From Spongospora subterranea (Eukaryota; Endomyxa; Phytomyxea; Plasmodiophorida; Plasmodiophoridae): a stretch of DNA of 60,755 bases. Location: the NCBI GenBank assembly GCA_900404475.1, contig OUQQ01000043.1, forward strand, positions 1-60,755, in the 5' to 3' direction. The notes beneath the pieces were generated by a model, which worked only from the letters and a program-made list of their open reading frames with translations, did not search any database and was not told the DNA's origin. Shown in pieces: positions 1-10,999 of this stretch. Position 1 is the stretch's first letter, and every line of letters starts with the position of its first letter. The position numbers were made by a program, and so were the translations under genes.

Positions 1-47
1 ATCCTGCCCAATCCAGCACAAGGAGGACTCGCCAAAGAGTCGCATGA

Positions 48-73
48 GTTATGGCCGAAAATTCGGCCATAAC
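48..73. repeat. 26-nt perfect palindrome
   Basis: The sequence GTTATGGCCGAA is followed by its exact reverse complement around an AA centre. A diverged half-copy lies near 255-280. No gene is recognisable between 74 and 950; the short ORFs there have no family resemblance. Confidence 0.6.
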
Positions 74-954
74 ACTCAATTCCGTGACAGATTTTTACGT
101 CGAAACCCTCATTTTCAACTCGTTGTTTCTTTTCGGTCAGACACAATAAAAATCTCATTCTTTAAGGATGAAATCGTTGTCTTCTGAACTACAACCTTTA
201 TATAAGGTGAAATCTTGAGCAATGGCCAGAAAACTAGTAAAATTGTTGTGAAAACTTATGGCCGATAATTCGGCTCGGGCGGAAACTTGAGCGTGTATGT
301 TCAGGGTCCCCATGCCATCTGTTGATGTTATATTTGAGTAGCTTTACACCATCATGAACGTGTGAACGTATCGCACTGATCATTTGCCAAATTGAGGGAA
401 GAGTGAGAGTGCGGTCCTTGTGTATGAGTTGACGACGGTTGTTTCTCCCGTCATCACCTGTATATCCGTTTATCCACTGACAAGGTTATGATGAGTCGGA
501 TACTACATGAAAGCCAGTTTCCAATACCATGGCTGATGTTAGTGACTATAATTTTCAAACCCCTCAGCAGTGTCTGCTTTGTTAATTTATTTCCCATCTG
601 AAAAAAAAAACGTATCCCGTATCCTGTCATTTGAACCTCATTTATTGATTGTTTCGCCCTGTTGTATGAATCGAATCATGGCCAGCGTCTCAAGTACAAC
701 TTCGATTCCTCCCTTGATATTACGGAGGATTCGGTCAACACAGAATGCCCACAAGAATCAGGTTTTCTCATTGACTTTTTATATTTCAGGCCGGGCCGTT
801 GCCCATGAATTCCCTCTATCATATGTCAATTCATGCAAATGTTGAAGTCTATCGTCTGAAGGCTCCACGTGATCTATATCCTCAATTTCGATCCTCATGG
901 GCGGTGCAAGAAGTTTCGCGCAGCACAAGCCCTCTTTTCTAGAGGAACAATTGC

Positions 955-2700
955 CAGGCCACTTTAATAGTGACGTTCAACATAAAATCCCACTATTAAC
1001 TTTCCGGGAACGCCTCTATTAGCTTAATAGTGGTCTCAGAGTTTCAGAGAGTTTCGGGCTTCCCGGACACACCAAAATCATGGAACCCATTGCGCCAGAC
1101 ACCGTTCAATCACTCCCATGTCTTTGCATATGAGCTGAAGATACGATGTGTATAGACTTATCCAAAGCATGCGAGAAGGTTCATGCGGAGGACACCGCTT
1201 CAGAGAGCTTTTGCAGATTCATTGCACACGCGATCCGAATGCAATTGGTGACGTTGCCTTCATTGTCGTTCTATCCTTCGTCATCTGAAGAATGTGGGAC
1301 GCCATACGGAACGACGCGCCTGCACTGACGTAGTCAACGATGAGATGAAATGGGATGGATTCTTCAAAATGATGCGGTAAACATCGATCTGCATGTCAGA
1401 GTCGCCCTTTTCCTCCTCTGGCCCAACGACGTCATCGAAAATTGCCAGAACCCGCTCTTTTGTGATTTCTTCGTTCGAATCATAGGGTGAAAAGCATTTC
1501 ACCCCCGATTACATCAACAATATTTTTTGTTCACGAAAAAGTGGACAGCTGCCTCGACTCCGCCAAAATATGATTTGATCGTGTTCTGATGAACAACATG
1601 GGTATTCTCGTCGAAAAACGTAGTCTTTTCCTGCGTTGTCAGTGAACTGTACGTCGCCCAATGCACAGGATGCTGTGCCAACATGTGNGCATGTCAGAGT
1701 CGCCCTTTTCCTCCTCTGGCCCAACGACGTCATCGAAAATTGCCAGAACCCGCTCTTTTGTGATTTCTTCGTTCGAATCATAGGGTGAAAAAGCATTTCA
1801 CCCCCGATTACATCAACAATATTTTTTGTTCACGAAAAAGTGGACAGCTGCCTCGACTCCGCCAAAATATGATTTGATCGTGTTCTGATGAACAACATGG
1901 GTATTCTCGTCGAAAAACGTAGTCTTTTCCTGCGTTGTCAGTGAACTGTACGTCGCCCAATGCACAGGATGCTGTGCCAACATGTGTCTCTGTAGACATC
2001 AGCTGCGAAAAGGACTCCGAAAGTACTGAATATTTTCAGTAGCTTTGCGTTTGGCTCCAATCTTCGCTTCGCGACCAAAATGCACACGAAATCTGCAGGA
2101 AACCGACGCTACAGCCTTCGTGCTGGCTTCTTACTTGACACCTCGTACCTGGACATTCGCCTATATTGTTATGATTCGATTCACAACTTGCATTTGATTG
2201 CGATTCCGAATATGATTCGATCGTGCTTCGATGGACAACAGGGGCATTCTCGTCGAAATGCGTTGTCTTGTCCTGCTTTGTCAGTGTACTGCACGTCGCC
2301 CAATGCACAGGATGCTGTGCCAACATGTGAATGCTGTAGACATCAGCGTGAAAAGGACTCCGGAGATACTGAATATTTTCAGTAGCTTTGCGTTTGGCTT
2401 CAATCTTCGCTTCGCGACCAAAATGCACACAAAATCTGCGGAAATCGACACTATTGCCTTCGTGCTTGCGTCCCGCTCACATATCTTCAGCCCATATGCA
2501 ACGACATGGGAGTCATGGAACGGCTTGATCGGCATTGAATCACTCTCAAACAAACAGAGACTGAGTAAAATGTATCCGGGAAGCCCGAAACCCTCTGAAA
2601 CTCTCAGGCGACTTTGTCAAGCTAATAGTGGCGTCCCCGGAAAGTTAATAGTGGCTACTAGTGGGATTTTATGTTGAACGCCACCATTAAAGTGGCCTGC
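955..2700. mobile_element. Element with ~120-bp terminal inverted repeats
   Basis: About 955-1075 reappears as an imperfect reverse complement at about 2570-2700. Both ends share blocks such as TTCAACATAAAATCCCACTA and a GTTTCGGGCTTCCCGG motif, so the 1.75-kb segment is bounded like a DNA transposon. Inside, a block beginning CGTCGCCCAATGCACAGG occurs three times (near 1650, 1955 and 2294). The reverse-strand ORFs are short and frameshifted. One, near 1281-1502, has an acidic coding-like stretch (EEITKERVLAIFDDVVGPEE). I cannot assign a transposase family, so it may be non-autonomous. Confidence 0.5.
1391..1987. repeat. Direct duplication around a single N (probable assembly artefact)
   Basis: 1391-1687 is repeated almost exactly at 1689-1987, and the only base between the copies is the N at 1688. 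This is the pattern left when two overlapping contig ends are joined without being merged. Confidence 0.7.
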
Positions 2701-3270
2701 CCATTGAACATAGCGGCAAAGAGATTCTGCCAGCGCAGATCAATGACATCCTGTAGTGAATACCCGATCTTGGTCCGACGGGTCGTCAACTGCAGGGTGC
2801 GATCTAAATACGAAGTAGTGGTTGGTCTTGATGAGAATTGGTTCTGGCAAAAGGACCCGTGAGCAACAGCCTGAACAAGAGGTCATTGCTCATGATTCTG
2901 GAAAATCTCATTGACATATTCTAAAACGGCCACCTCAATGAGTGCAATTTCGCAGTAGTTTTTTCAGGATAATTGAGCGCTAACTTTGAGGAAAGTTCGA
3001 GTGAATTCTCATCTTCCTTGTTATATCGTTTGATCGCGAGAGCTTCAAATTGGTTAACCATCTCCGTTTGATAATAATTCATGAATTAGAAACCGGGCTA
3101 ACGCCGGGGACATTGCGTCAGATACTCATGTTCCTGTCACGGTTATACCGGCCCCAATCCAGTCAGAACGAAAAAGCAGTGACAACCTGGCAGGACACTG
3201 ACTTGCCGGCGTCACCCCATCGGCAGTCAAGATAACACAATCAGACAAGAATTAGTTGTGGTTGCAGATG

Positions 3271-3356
3271 AATTCGCACATGCGTCGATGAGTTACTGAA
3301 GTCTTTCTATTATTCGAAAGAAAGACTTCAGTAACTCATCGACGCATGTGCGAATT
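3271..3356. repeat. Perfect inverted repeat, 38-bp arms
   Basis: 3271-3308 and 3319-3356 are exact reverse complements around a 10-nt loop. From 2701 to 3270 I see no gene. Just downstream, 3357-3570 carries a degraded coding-like segment with in-frame stops. Part of it (3519-3571) recurs inverted near 4630-4685, so it belongs to a dispersed repeat. Confidence 0.85.
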
Positions 3357-3608
3357 TTCCGCTATTGTTGCTGACGTCAATGCTCATTTAGGTGTGCTTA
3401 CTCCTGAAGAAAAGCTCGACATCATTAACTCCTAGCATCCCGCCATTCGACGAATCATCGCTTCATTCATCCTTATTCAACAAGCAAAATATGCAAAAGA
3501 TAAAGCAATCAAAGACGAGAAGCGCCGTTTAGCTGATGAAAAGAAGAATGCTATAGTAGAGATCACTCACCCTCTGATTTCCGCATATTTTTTTGCTCCA
3601 GAGCAACG

Positions 3609-3860
3609 TGTCCATGAGACCGAATGCAGAAACAATTCTGTGGGAGTTATGCTCATTGCGATTTGGTTGAATTTTCTTATCAATATGGGGTGCACGCAAA
3701 ACCACCTGTCAACCCCGGATGACACAAAGCCGATGATCATCTTGTTTTACATGCATTCGTACAGACCCGACAGATGCATTGTTTTTGCCAGCCATGCAGT
3801 AGTTCTGGCCGTCACTCAACGACAGCGAGAACAGTGCAGTTAGGCCAGCGACAGATTTGC
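3609..3860 (+). pseudogene. Dispersed copy of a membrane-protein exon
   Basis: This segment is nearly identical to the reverse complement of about 9862-10125. It keeps an open frame to a stop at 3843, encoding a hydrophobic segment (VGVMLIAIWLNFLINMG), with a few substitutions relative to the other copy. Homology begins abruptly after unrelated repeat sequence, and no start codon or upstream exon is visible. It is therefore most likely a partial duplicate carried by repeats. Hairpin sequence with the motif GAAACGCCACCCC follows at 3862-3935 and recurs at 4560-4610 and 4795-4850. Confidence 0.5.
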
Positions 3861-4071
3861 GAGAGAAACGCCACCCCGAGTTTGCTTTTTCGCCACGACC
3901 TTGCCTCTTGGGGGGTGGCGTTTCTCGGGACGCTCTTCCTGTCCCAGACCGGCCAGCCCTTCATCCTAACCTACGTCTTCACAGCACACTAAATCGCCAC
4001 CCGTGGACGCAGCTAGCCCAACTACAAATTCTACTGGTCTATAGAAAGAACCCGAACGTGCTAGCACAATC

Positions 4072-4491
4072 CCGTCTTCACTCCCGCCATCCTCAAATTT
4101 CTAGAAGTCCACCAGTACACATTCCCAGCCTTTCACGTTCTGCCTAAGTTACACAAACCTGGAAAGACTGGAATTCTGTCTTTCAAACATTGGAATGAGA
4201 GTAAGCATGCATTACGCCGATCTTCCATGAAGGTATTAGTTCGGCAAACTCTTAGGAGTTGATGATGTCGAGTTTTTTTCAGAAGTGACCTGTTCGTCAG
4301 ACTTACCAGATTTGCCTGCTAGAATTTTAGCTCTCGGCGTTAACTTCTGTCCTGGGCCGAAAGAACCTATAGCCATGACATACGCTCTAGCTTTCCAACG
4401 TTTAAAACGCGCCGTCCGCATCAAAGACTTCTTTAACCAGTTAGATCCTAACGCTCTTCCTGGCCCAGACCGATCTCATCACCCTCATTGA
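4072..4491 (+). mobile_element. Penelope-like reverse transcriptase fragments
   Basis: Two frames show motifs typical of Penelope-type reverse transcriptases. About 4072-4182 encodes FHVLPKLHKPG, the conserved LPKxHKP block. About 4285-4445 encodes ILALGVNFCPGPKEP followed by a basic stretch, resembling the LxLGxxFxP block of the same family. The two blocks are in the wrong order and different frames, and stops surround them. This is a rearranged remnant rather than an active element. Assignment rests on motif resemblance only. Confidence 0.45.
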
Positions 4492-4906
4492 TCGTTACCG
4501 ATCTAAACTCTTAAAGCCTCGCTTCTCTGCTAATTACATACGCAGCCAGCCAGCAAAGCAAGTATTGTGCTTTTTCGCCACGACTGGGGGTGGCGTTTCT
4601 CGTTTTTGATAATAGTTTCCCTAAAGTTTCCTGAGTAATCTCTACTATAGCATTCTTCTTTTCATCAGCTGAACGGCGCCTCGCTTCTCTGTTAATTACA
4701 TATGCCAGCCAGCCAGCAAAGCAAGTATTGTGCATTGATAATCTGAGTGAAGAAGAACGTCTAGGAGAATGCTCAAAGGAGCTTTTATCACAAAACAAGA
4801 AACGCCACCCCCCAAGACGCAAGGTCGTGGCGAAAAAGCAAACTCTAAAGCCTCCAAAAGCATCAAGCAAACCTATTCCAAAAAGAACCACAATCCGCAA
4901 ATCAAA

Positions 4907-5057
4907 TCGAACAAACGATGTGGGACGAAAAGGAACTTACGTCTTCACAGCACACGGTTACCGAAAGAATCTGCGCAAACTGATTTCGCTATTAATCTCA
5001 TCAAACCTCATTGATCGTTACCAACAGGTTCTTCCTTTTCGTCCCACATCGTTTGTT
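4907..5057. repeat. Inverted repeat, ~30-bp arms
   Basis: About 4907-4938 (containing ACGATGTGGGACGAAAAGGA) is the reverse complement of about 5028-5057. Confidence 0.75.
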
Positions 5058-5069
5058 CGTTTTGACTCT

Positions 5070-5250
5070 ACAGGATCCCAACGGCATATTTTCAAAATCG
5101 GCAATCTGGATGATAATCCACGCCTAATCAGGTTTTCAAAAAAGGGCGTTACGATCCAAATCACCTGTCACAAACTCAATCCCAAGGCGTGGATTATCAT
5201 CCAGATTACCGACTTCAAAATATATGCCGTTGGGATTCTGCAGATCCTGT
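5070..5250. repeat. Imperfect inverted repeat, ~55-65 bp arms
   Basis: 5070-5124 pairs with 5186-5250, with several mismatches and a 7-nt bulge near the outer end. It ends about 250 bp from the PIG-A stop codon, and the interval between them shows no other feature. Confidence 0.75.
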
Positions 5251-5504
5251 TGTAATTCTGAGGGAAAGAACGGAATAATAAATGGCAGAAAAGATTTGAT
5301 CTGCTTAGCGATGGGATCTCGTTTGTTAATATTGATGACTGAGAAAATGTTAGCCGCTGTTCTCTCCCGAACGTCAAAACTACGAGATTAACCAGAATGA
5401 GGCAATATTTTATTATTCGACCTGGCGGTCCCATTGAATTTCGATGAAACGTGACGATAATCATGAGGGGCATCAACCTAATCATTGTCTGAGAATTGTC
5501 GATG

Positions 5505-8155
5505 TTAAACAAAGACGATACTGACCATAAAGTCGTTATCGTCGAGATCAGCGAAAAGATCATCGGGGAAGTCTACAGCCTCATCAATCGATGACGCAGG
5601 CATCCACCGGTCAATCAACCGAAACCAGAGATAGTTAAGTGCAATCATAGCACTGAACATGAGGCCAGCGGCAGGACCGCAGGCGTAATACCTAAACAGA
5701 AAAACAACTGTATTGAGCCTTGATTAATTTTTGCCCAAAACAAGAACCGACCTTCGCAACCGGACGCTAAGCGGTTCAGGCCGGTTTTTCAAAACTTTGA
5801 AATAAACCCTTTCGGTACGCTCCACTACATTATTCCAGTTATACATGCGCCTAACCTGTTGGGATTTCGGTCAACTGACTGTAGCAGATTAGGAAGACAA
5901 AATGAAACTAAGTTCGGACCAATAGAATAAAAACCTAGCTGTTCGCATCCATTGCAGGAAGACACTATGTCCGAATTTTAGTCGTAAGACAAAATACATA
6001 CTTCTTCGTGCAATGCTTGTGGGCGTACTCTGCGTACGTGACCAATTGCCTTGGCAACAGCTTCAATAATATCTGGTGCTGATGGTTCAGTCAGCGTGAT
6101 CATCGATTCAGGTAGGACTTCGCTAATTCCACCAACACGAGTGGAAACTGTGTAAAGTCCTACAATTTGGAAGTCATTCACATATTGGAAGAGTAAATGC
6201 AAAACATTTTTGAAAAACAATATTCAAACTTGGAGGTAAAGTGGATGAGTACCGCAAGACACTGCTTCTAGTATTGCAATGCAAAATGCTTCCGTCAGGG
6301 AACAATTCAGAAAAATATGTCCTCGCACCAAAACATTGCGAACATCGGAGTGCTGAATTGCGCCCAACATTTCGATTCGGTCATGCAACTGCCATAAAAC
6401 GTATTGACAATAAGAAGGAAGATCCCCACAATTCAATAAAAACTGAAGCGCAATAGAAGAACTTTAATCAAAATTGAAAAGCGCAATTTTTTCAGATAAA
6501 TGAACATGTTTGATGCCACAAGATGTTTGAAATATGCAATGACCGGTAACAAGTTAAATCGAGGAAAAATCTAGTCAGATTAAAATGCTCGTAAATGTGA
6601 TATGATAAACAACCCACTACGAAAATAAATAAGAACCAACCTGATACTTTTCACGCATCTCCTCAAGTAGGATACGCTTGGGACCATCTCCACCGATTAT
6701 GAAGTATACATTGGAAAACCTGGCACAAATCTCAGGAATTACGTCCACGGCGAGATCGATTCCCTAAATTCGGGTTTCTTGTTAAATTTCGCCGTGCCAT
6801 AAAAGCAAACGAGTTGTTATGATGACAAGAAGACAAAGGGAAAAATACGTCTGCGGAACAGAAATATAATAGGTACCTTCCTGTAAACCAGCCGACTTAA
6901 TAAAACAATGTTGATACGATCTTTCGTTGGAGGTGCTGCAGTGGGATCAGGTGTAAATTTGGTGGCATCAACCGCATTCGGGATAACAGAGATCTAATTA
7001 CAACTGTCGGAAAACTGATATAGGCCATGGACAATTTACAGCTAAAGGAGACAAGAAATATGTTTGAAAAACGCAGGGCTAAACCAGCAGCAAATCAAAT
7101 GAAACATGAAAAACAACAGGATATTACATCTCTGGGGTCGAGATAGGCGCGTAGAACGAGATTCTCCCGAGATGTATGCGAGACACAAATCACCTATCAT
7201 AAGACGGTTACAGCGTAGCTGAAATCATTTTTTCAAATTCCTCACATGATCAATCTCAGTTAACCACATTTTGATCAGCTTATTGACGTGAATGGCGGCG
7301 GCATCAGCGAAGCCGAATAAGGAATGGTCAGTGTAAATCGCCTTGAATCCCATTGTTTTGGCATGCACTATTGCTTCAGCGGCCAATGCGGACGTGCTTT
7401 GATGACCGTGAACGACATCGATCTAAAACATCGTCGGGAATGAAATAAGCAACAGACGCGCAAATATTCAGCAAAACCATATATACCAGCTACAAAATAG
7501 CACAGCATTTATAAAAAACAAAGCATAGCATAGACGACAAACCTAGTTGACAGACCTTTTCACGTATGAGAATATTACGAAAGAGGGGAAGAAAACACAA
7601 AAGTGTAGGGGCCCCAGCCTGTTGAACAATAACTCTAATGGGACAGTAATAAACCTTCAATCCCTGTGATAAATATCGCACGCCCTGTCGTTCCCCCTCA
7701 TATGTTCCCGTGATAAGAATCACCTTCACAAAGTAATTATTAGCAAAAAATATCAACAGCAAAAACACAAAATAATAAGAAAAACACAAAATAATAAGAA
7801 CAACATTGCATTGATATACAGGTCAGGCTAAATGCAAGTGCAATAGCATTACCTTATGTTTTCGCCGAATTAAACCCTGACGCAAACAAAAGTAAGTTTC
7901 AAGCAATGAATAGTGCACCAATTTCAACAACTAGCAAACTATCGAAAATAAAATTGCAAAAATTCCATGGTACGAAAAATATACGCGAAGGATTATCAAC
8001 ACTGAGCTTCGAACCTGCGCTAAGTAATATTGGTGCATTTCAACGCCCCCCATACGAGGATAGGAAAAATCCGACACAAGGGCGATCGAAAGGCGGCGAT
8101 CTGGCGTAAAACCAGAATCGAATCCATCCATACATGTTACAGATGGATCCGACAT
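5505..8155 (-). CDS. PIGA: PIG-A, GPI N-acetylglucosaminyltransferase catalytic subunit
   Basis: This is the catalytic subunit of the ER enzyme that transfers GlcNAc to phosphatidylinositol, the first step of GPI-anchor synthesis. Eleven exons (8155-8015, 7876-7853, 7723-7556, 7422-7246, 7193-7128, 6993-6877, 6763-6641, 6388-6253, 6159-6002, 5855-5752, 5691-5505) join in frame to 466 residues. Visible landmarks are the N-terminal [49 protein letters not shown], and the GT4-family ExxxxxxxE motif in [13 protein letters not shown], followed by STRVGGI. A C-terminal hydrophobic segment precedes [13 protein letters not shown], matching the membrane anchor of the family. One exon is only 24 nt. 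I chose the ATG at 8155 because it gives a normal N-terminus; the frame stays open to 8236. The start lies inside an assembly duplication, so the true 5' end is uncertain. Confidence 0.95.
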
Positions 8156-8927
8156 CGCGACAATTTCAGCTTTGCACAGCCCCGTCGAATAAACGGCAGC
8201 TTCCCGCACTCCAATCTTATTCCCTTGCCTGACCAATTAATTCACCAACGTCTCGCCACGGATTTAATTTTTTCGAAAGTGCTGAGGCTCGATAGGCATC
8301 GACACAGGGTATGGGTGCCGAAGCACATCACGGCAATGTGTCACGTTTTAGTCACTCACGACGCTGACAGATAGACCTGCTGTTGTCATGCACCTGTGTT
8401 ACGGCGCCCTCATCAAACTTGTCTCCCGCGCAACATCAAAATACATCAGCCTGTTAGATTTATTTCACAGCAAAGTGCCACCAGCCCATCACGTCAAGTC
8501 AGACCCGAAGGCACTGCACTTCTTGTAGTATAAGGTNTTACAGATGGATCCGACATCGCGACAATTTCAGCTTTGCACAGCCCCGTCGAATAAACGGCAG
8601 CTTCCCGCACTCCAATCTTATTCCCTTGCCTGACCAATTAATTCACCAACGTCTCGCCACGGATTTAATTTTTCGAAAGTGCTGAGGCTCGATAGGCATC
8701 GACACAGGGTATGGGTGCCGAAGCACATCACGGCAATGTGTCACGTTTTAGTCACTCACGACGCTGACAGATAGACCTGCTGTTGTCATGCACCTGTGTT
8801 ACGGCGCCCTCGTCTCCCGCGCAACATCAAAATACATCAGCCTGTTAGATTTATTTCACAGCAAAGTGCCACCAGCCCATCACGTCAAGTCAGACCCGAA
8901 GGCACTGCACTTCTTGTAGTATAAGGT
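8137..8927. repeat. Direct duplication around a single N, covering the PIG-A 5' end
   Basis: 8137-8536 recurs at 8538 to about 8927, separated only by the N at 8537. The copies differ by a roughly 10-nt deletion (CATCAAACTT absent in the second) and one T in a homopolymer. Both contain the PIG-A start codon. It looks like two unmerged haplotype or contig ends. 8928-9060 holds no recognisable feature. Confidence 0.75.
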
Positions 8928-9060
8928 TATTTACTTTTAACTGCATTCATAAGCCTTTTACAGTGTGCAGAATAAGAGTGATTAAGCTTCGTTTTCAACA
9001 CGCTATCGTTATTTACCCACTCATCACAATATCACTTTTTGAGAAAAACCATTAGATTTA

Positions 9061-9657
9061 TCAGAGATCATCGTCGAGATCGTCGATGAAGGTGTCATCC
9101 GAGCTAAGGGCAGTGAATGCATATTTCGGCTGCCGAGCTGCGAGATGATGATTAAACATAGCGGCAATTGCGCCCAGGGCTGCCCCAATCGGGTAGCAAA
9201 TGCTCTGATCTCGCATAAACGCCAAACGCAGATGCGAAATCTGTACATCTTCCACATCCAACATTCCGAAAACGAATCCGAACACAATTCCCATGCAGAC
9301 AGATGTGGCCAGAATTAAGTGTACTTGTTCCTCGGTCTCGATTAAACCTGGGGACGTCTCTGTCTGACATGTGGTCACCATGAAGTTGACAATATCAAGG
9401 ATAGCGAACAGCAACGCGAAAACAACGGATATGCCTAGACAGCAGAACAAAGGAACCTTTGACGCCCAACCGAATCTTGAAACGATGGGTGTATCCAGAA
9501 CAAAGCATATAAACCCGGATGCGATGACGAGCGATGAAAACATAAGCAACAGCAAAGATTTTGGGTGAGACAGAGACTTGACGCGCCAGAAGATAATACC
9601 GCCAATAAACAGGAACAAGAGCCCAAAGTACTGAACAAAGGACAGCAGATCGCTCAG
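9061..9657 (-). CDS. Multi-pass membrane protein, unknown family (C-terminal part)
   Basis: The frame encodes about 198 residues with five strongly hydrophobic segments: around FGLLFLFIGGIIFW, SLLLLMFSSLVIASGFICFV, VPLFCCLGISVVFALLFAIL, LILATSVCMGIVFGFVFGML and ICYPIGAALGAIAAMF. A strongly acidic tail follows (DDTFIDDLDDDL). Two helices end in similar motifs (FAILDIVNF, FGMLDVEDV), hinting at internal repetition. I do not recognise the family. The same frame continues upstream into 9658-9843 but is interrupted by TAA at 9658-9660, and there is no ATG between that stop and the first helix. It is either a broken gene, a sequencing error, or an exon whose junction I cannot place. Confidence 0.45.
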   Translation of the reverse strand: MSDLLSFVQYFGLLFLFIGGIIFWRVKSLSHPKSLLLLMFSSLVIASGFICFVLDTPIVSRFGWASKVPLFCCLGISVVFALLFAILDIVNFMVTTCQTETSPGLIETEEQVHLILATSVCMGIVFGFVFGMLDVEDVQISHLRLAFMRDQSICYPIGAALGAIAAMFNHHLAARQPKYAFTALSSDDTFIDDLDDDL

Positions 9658-9843
9658 TTATTGCTCCCAAACAAAATGTATGAGATCACTCACAAAACCG
9701 AAAAACGGGTTCAGACTTATTTCCACTAAACTACAATTGGCAATGAACGATACACAAGCACCGAGAATTGCACCAGATATAGCAATCCCGCCGGTTTTGA
9801 TCGCTGATGTCAACCATTCCTTTCCCTTGTTATCGCTCTTCAT
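9658..9843 (-). CDS. Short membrane ORF in frame with the downstream membrane protein
   Basis: An ATG at 9843 opens 61 codons with a charged start (MKSDNKGKEW) and two hydrophobic segments (GIAISGAILGACVSFIA and a second near the end), ending at TAA 9658-9660. The next frame-compatible sequence is the membrane protein at 9061-9657. With the stop ignored, the two would form one protein of about 260 residues. I favour one gene carrying a nonsense change or error over two genes, but cannot decide from sequence. Confidence 0.35.
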   Translation of the reverse strand: MKSDNKGKEWLTSAIKTGGIAISGAILGACVSFIANCSLVEISLNPFFGFVSDLIHFVWEQ

Positions 9844-9888
9844 GATGCGGCTATCTAATTGATGTTCGCAAATCTGTGACTCGCTGGC

Positions 9889-10255
9889 CTAACTGCACTG
9901 TTCTCGCTGTCGTTGAGTGACGGCCAGAACGATTGCATGGCTGGCAAAAACAATGCATCTGTCGGGTCTGTACGAATGCATGTAAAAAAAGATGATCATC
10001 GGCTTTGTGTCATCCGGGGTTGACACGTGGTTTTGCGTGCACCCCATACTGATAAGAAAATTCAACCAAATCGCAATGAGCATAACTCCCACAGAATTGG
10101 GGCTGCATTCGGTCTCATGGACAGTAGATTTGATAAAAAAGAAAGACGTTCCAGCCAATACGAATGCGCCGCTGTATTTGGTTTTGAAAAGTGGAGTCGC
10201 GAGACCATCGTGCTCTAGCGGTACTGCTTCAAATTCGCAGTCACATGAGTGAATG
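9889..10255 (-). CDS. Membrane-protein exon(s), unknown, 5' end missing
   Basis: A continuous frame of about 120 codons ends at 9889. It has hydrophobic stretches around SGAFVLAGTSFFFI, VGVMLIAIWLNFLISMG and CIVFASHAIVLAV, with cysteines between them. No ATG opens it; an acceptor-like AG sits just before 10255, so it may be a 3' exon. Its 3' portion is duplicated at 3609-3860. It lies 45 bp upstream of the 9843 ORF on the same strand, so all three pieces could belong to one membrane-protein gene. Confidence 0.35.
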
Positions 10256-10343
10256 CGCTGCCTACATCATGAGACAAGGCAGAACAGACGTCCGATATGT
10301 TGAGGGCAGCATTGAAACTAAGGAAGCTTCTTATCACATTCTT

Positions 10344-10438
10344 CAGCGATGATACCGCAAATCAGTCGAGAATCTACGAGCATATAAAGAGGAAACTCCA
10401 ATCGTTGAATCTCGACTGATTTGCGATTCCATCGCTGA
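10344..10438. repeat. Inverted repeat, ~28-bp arms
   Basis: The segment 10344-10371 containing GCAAATCAGTCGAGA pairs with 10410-10438. No gene is seen between 10256 and 10634. Confidence 0.7.
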
Positions 10439-10633
10439 GGAAATGCTCGAGAGTTGATGACTGTTCTTTGCGTATATGTAATCGGTATTTACTTGTTTTA
10501 ATCATGTTTTCGACCCTCAAATTTGAATGTACAGTGCCTTACAAACCAAACATCTTGTATTTGCACACGTTCACGTGCGTGTAAATGAGAAAAAGACCAA
10601 TGAACTCGCATGGCGTCAAGGAGTCTTCAAGCA

Positions 10634-10681
10634 NNNNNNNNNNNNNNNNNNNNNNNNNNNNNNNNNNNNNNNNNNNNNNNN
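10634..10681. other. Assembly gap (48 Ns)
   Basis: A run of N with unremarkable sequence on both sides. Confidence 0.95.
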
Positions 10682-10909
10682 TTGCAGTGCGTATGAGAAG
10701 CAAAAATATTGCTACAATTACAGTACCGCGTTGACCACTGAATTTACTCCACGGCATAAATAACTCAACATGGTCGGGGGTGTACACTATTATCATTCGG
10801 CTCTGATCGGGGCCCGGGGGGGAACATAAAGTGTATATTTGGAATCTAGGGGCACTGTCTCCTCACTGATAGCGAATCCGAACGTCGATTTCATTGTCCA
10901 AGGTTCATT

Positions 10910-10997
10910 TTCAGTTTCGCCTGCGGCGAGCTATTGTAGCTCCGGGCTCACTGGCATTCGCCCTAAGCTACAACAGCTCGCCGCAGGCGAAACTGAA
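10910..10997. repeat. Inverted repeat, 32-bp arms
   Basis: 10910-10941 and 10966-10997 are reverse complements with one mismatch; both carry the GC-rich core CGCCTGCGGCGAGC. A smaller hairpin with 12-bp arms lies near 11364-11413. Confidence 0.75.
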
Positions 10998-10999
10998 CA

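Noticed and set aside
9061..9618. TMEM50 or INSIG family for the multi-pass membrane protein
   Set aside because: FLFIGGIIFW superficially resembles TMEM50 and the FGxLD repeats resemble INSIG, but the number, order and loops of helices do not match either family.
9658..9660. TAA reassigned as a sense codon
   Set aside because: PIG-A, SRPRA, eIF4A3, Rpp21, the channel and Tubby all end correctly at TAA, so the code is standard.
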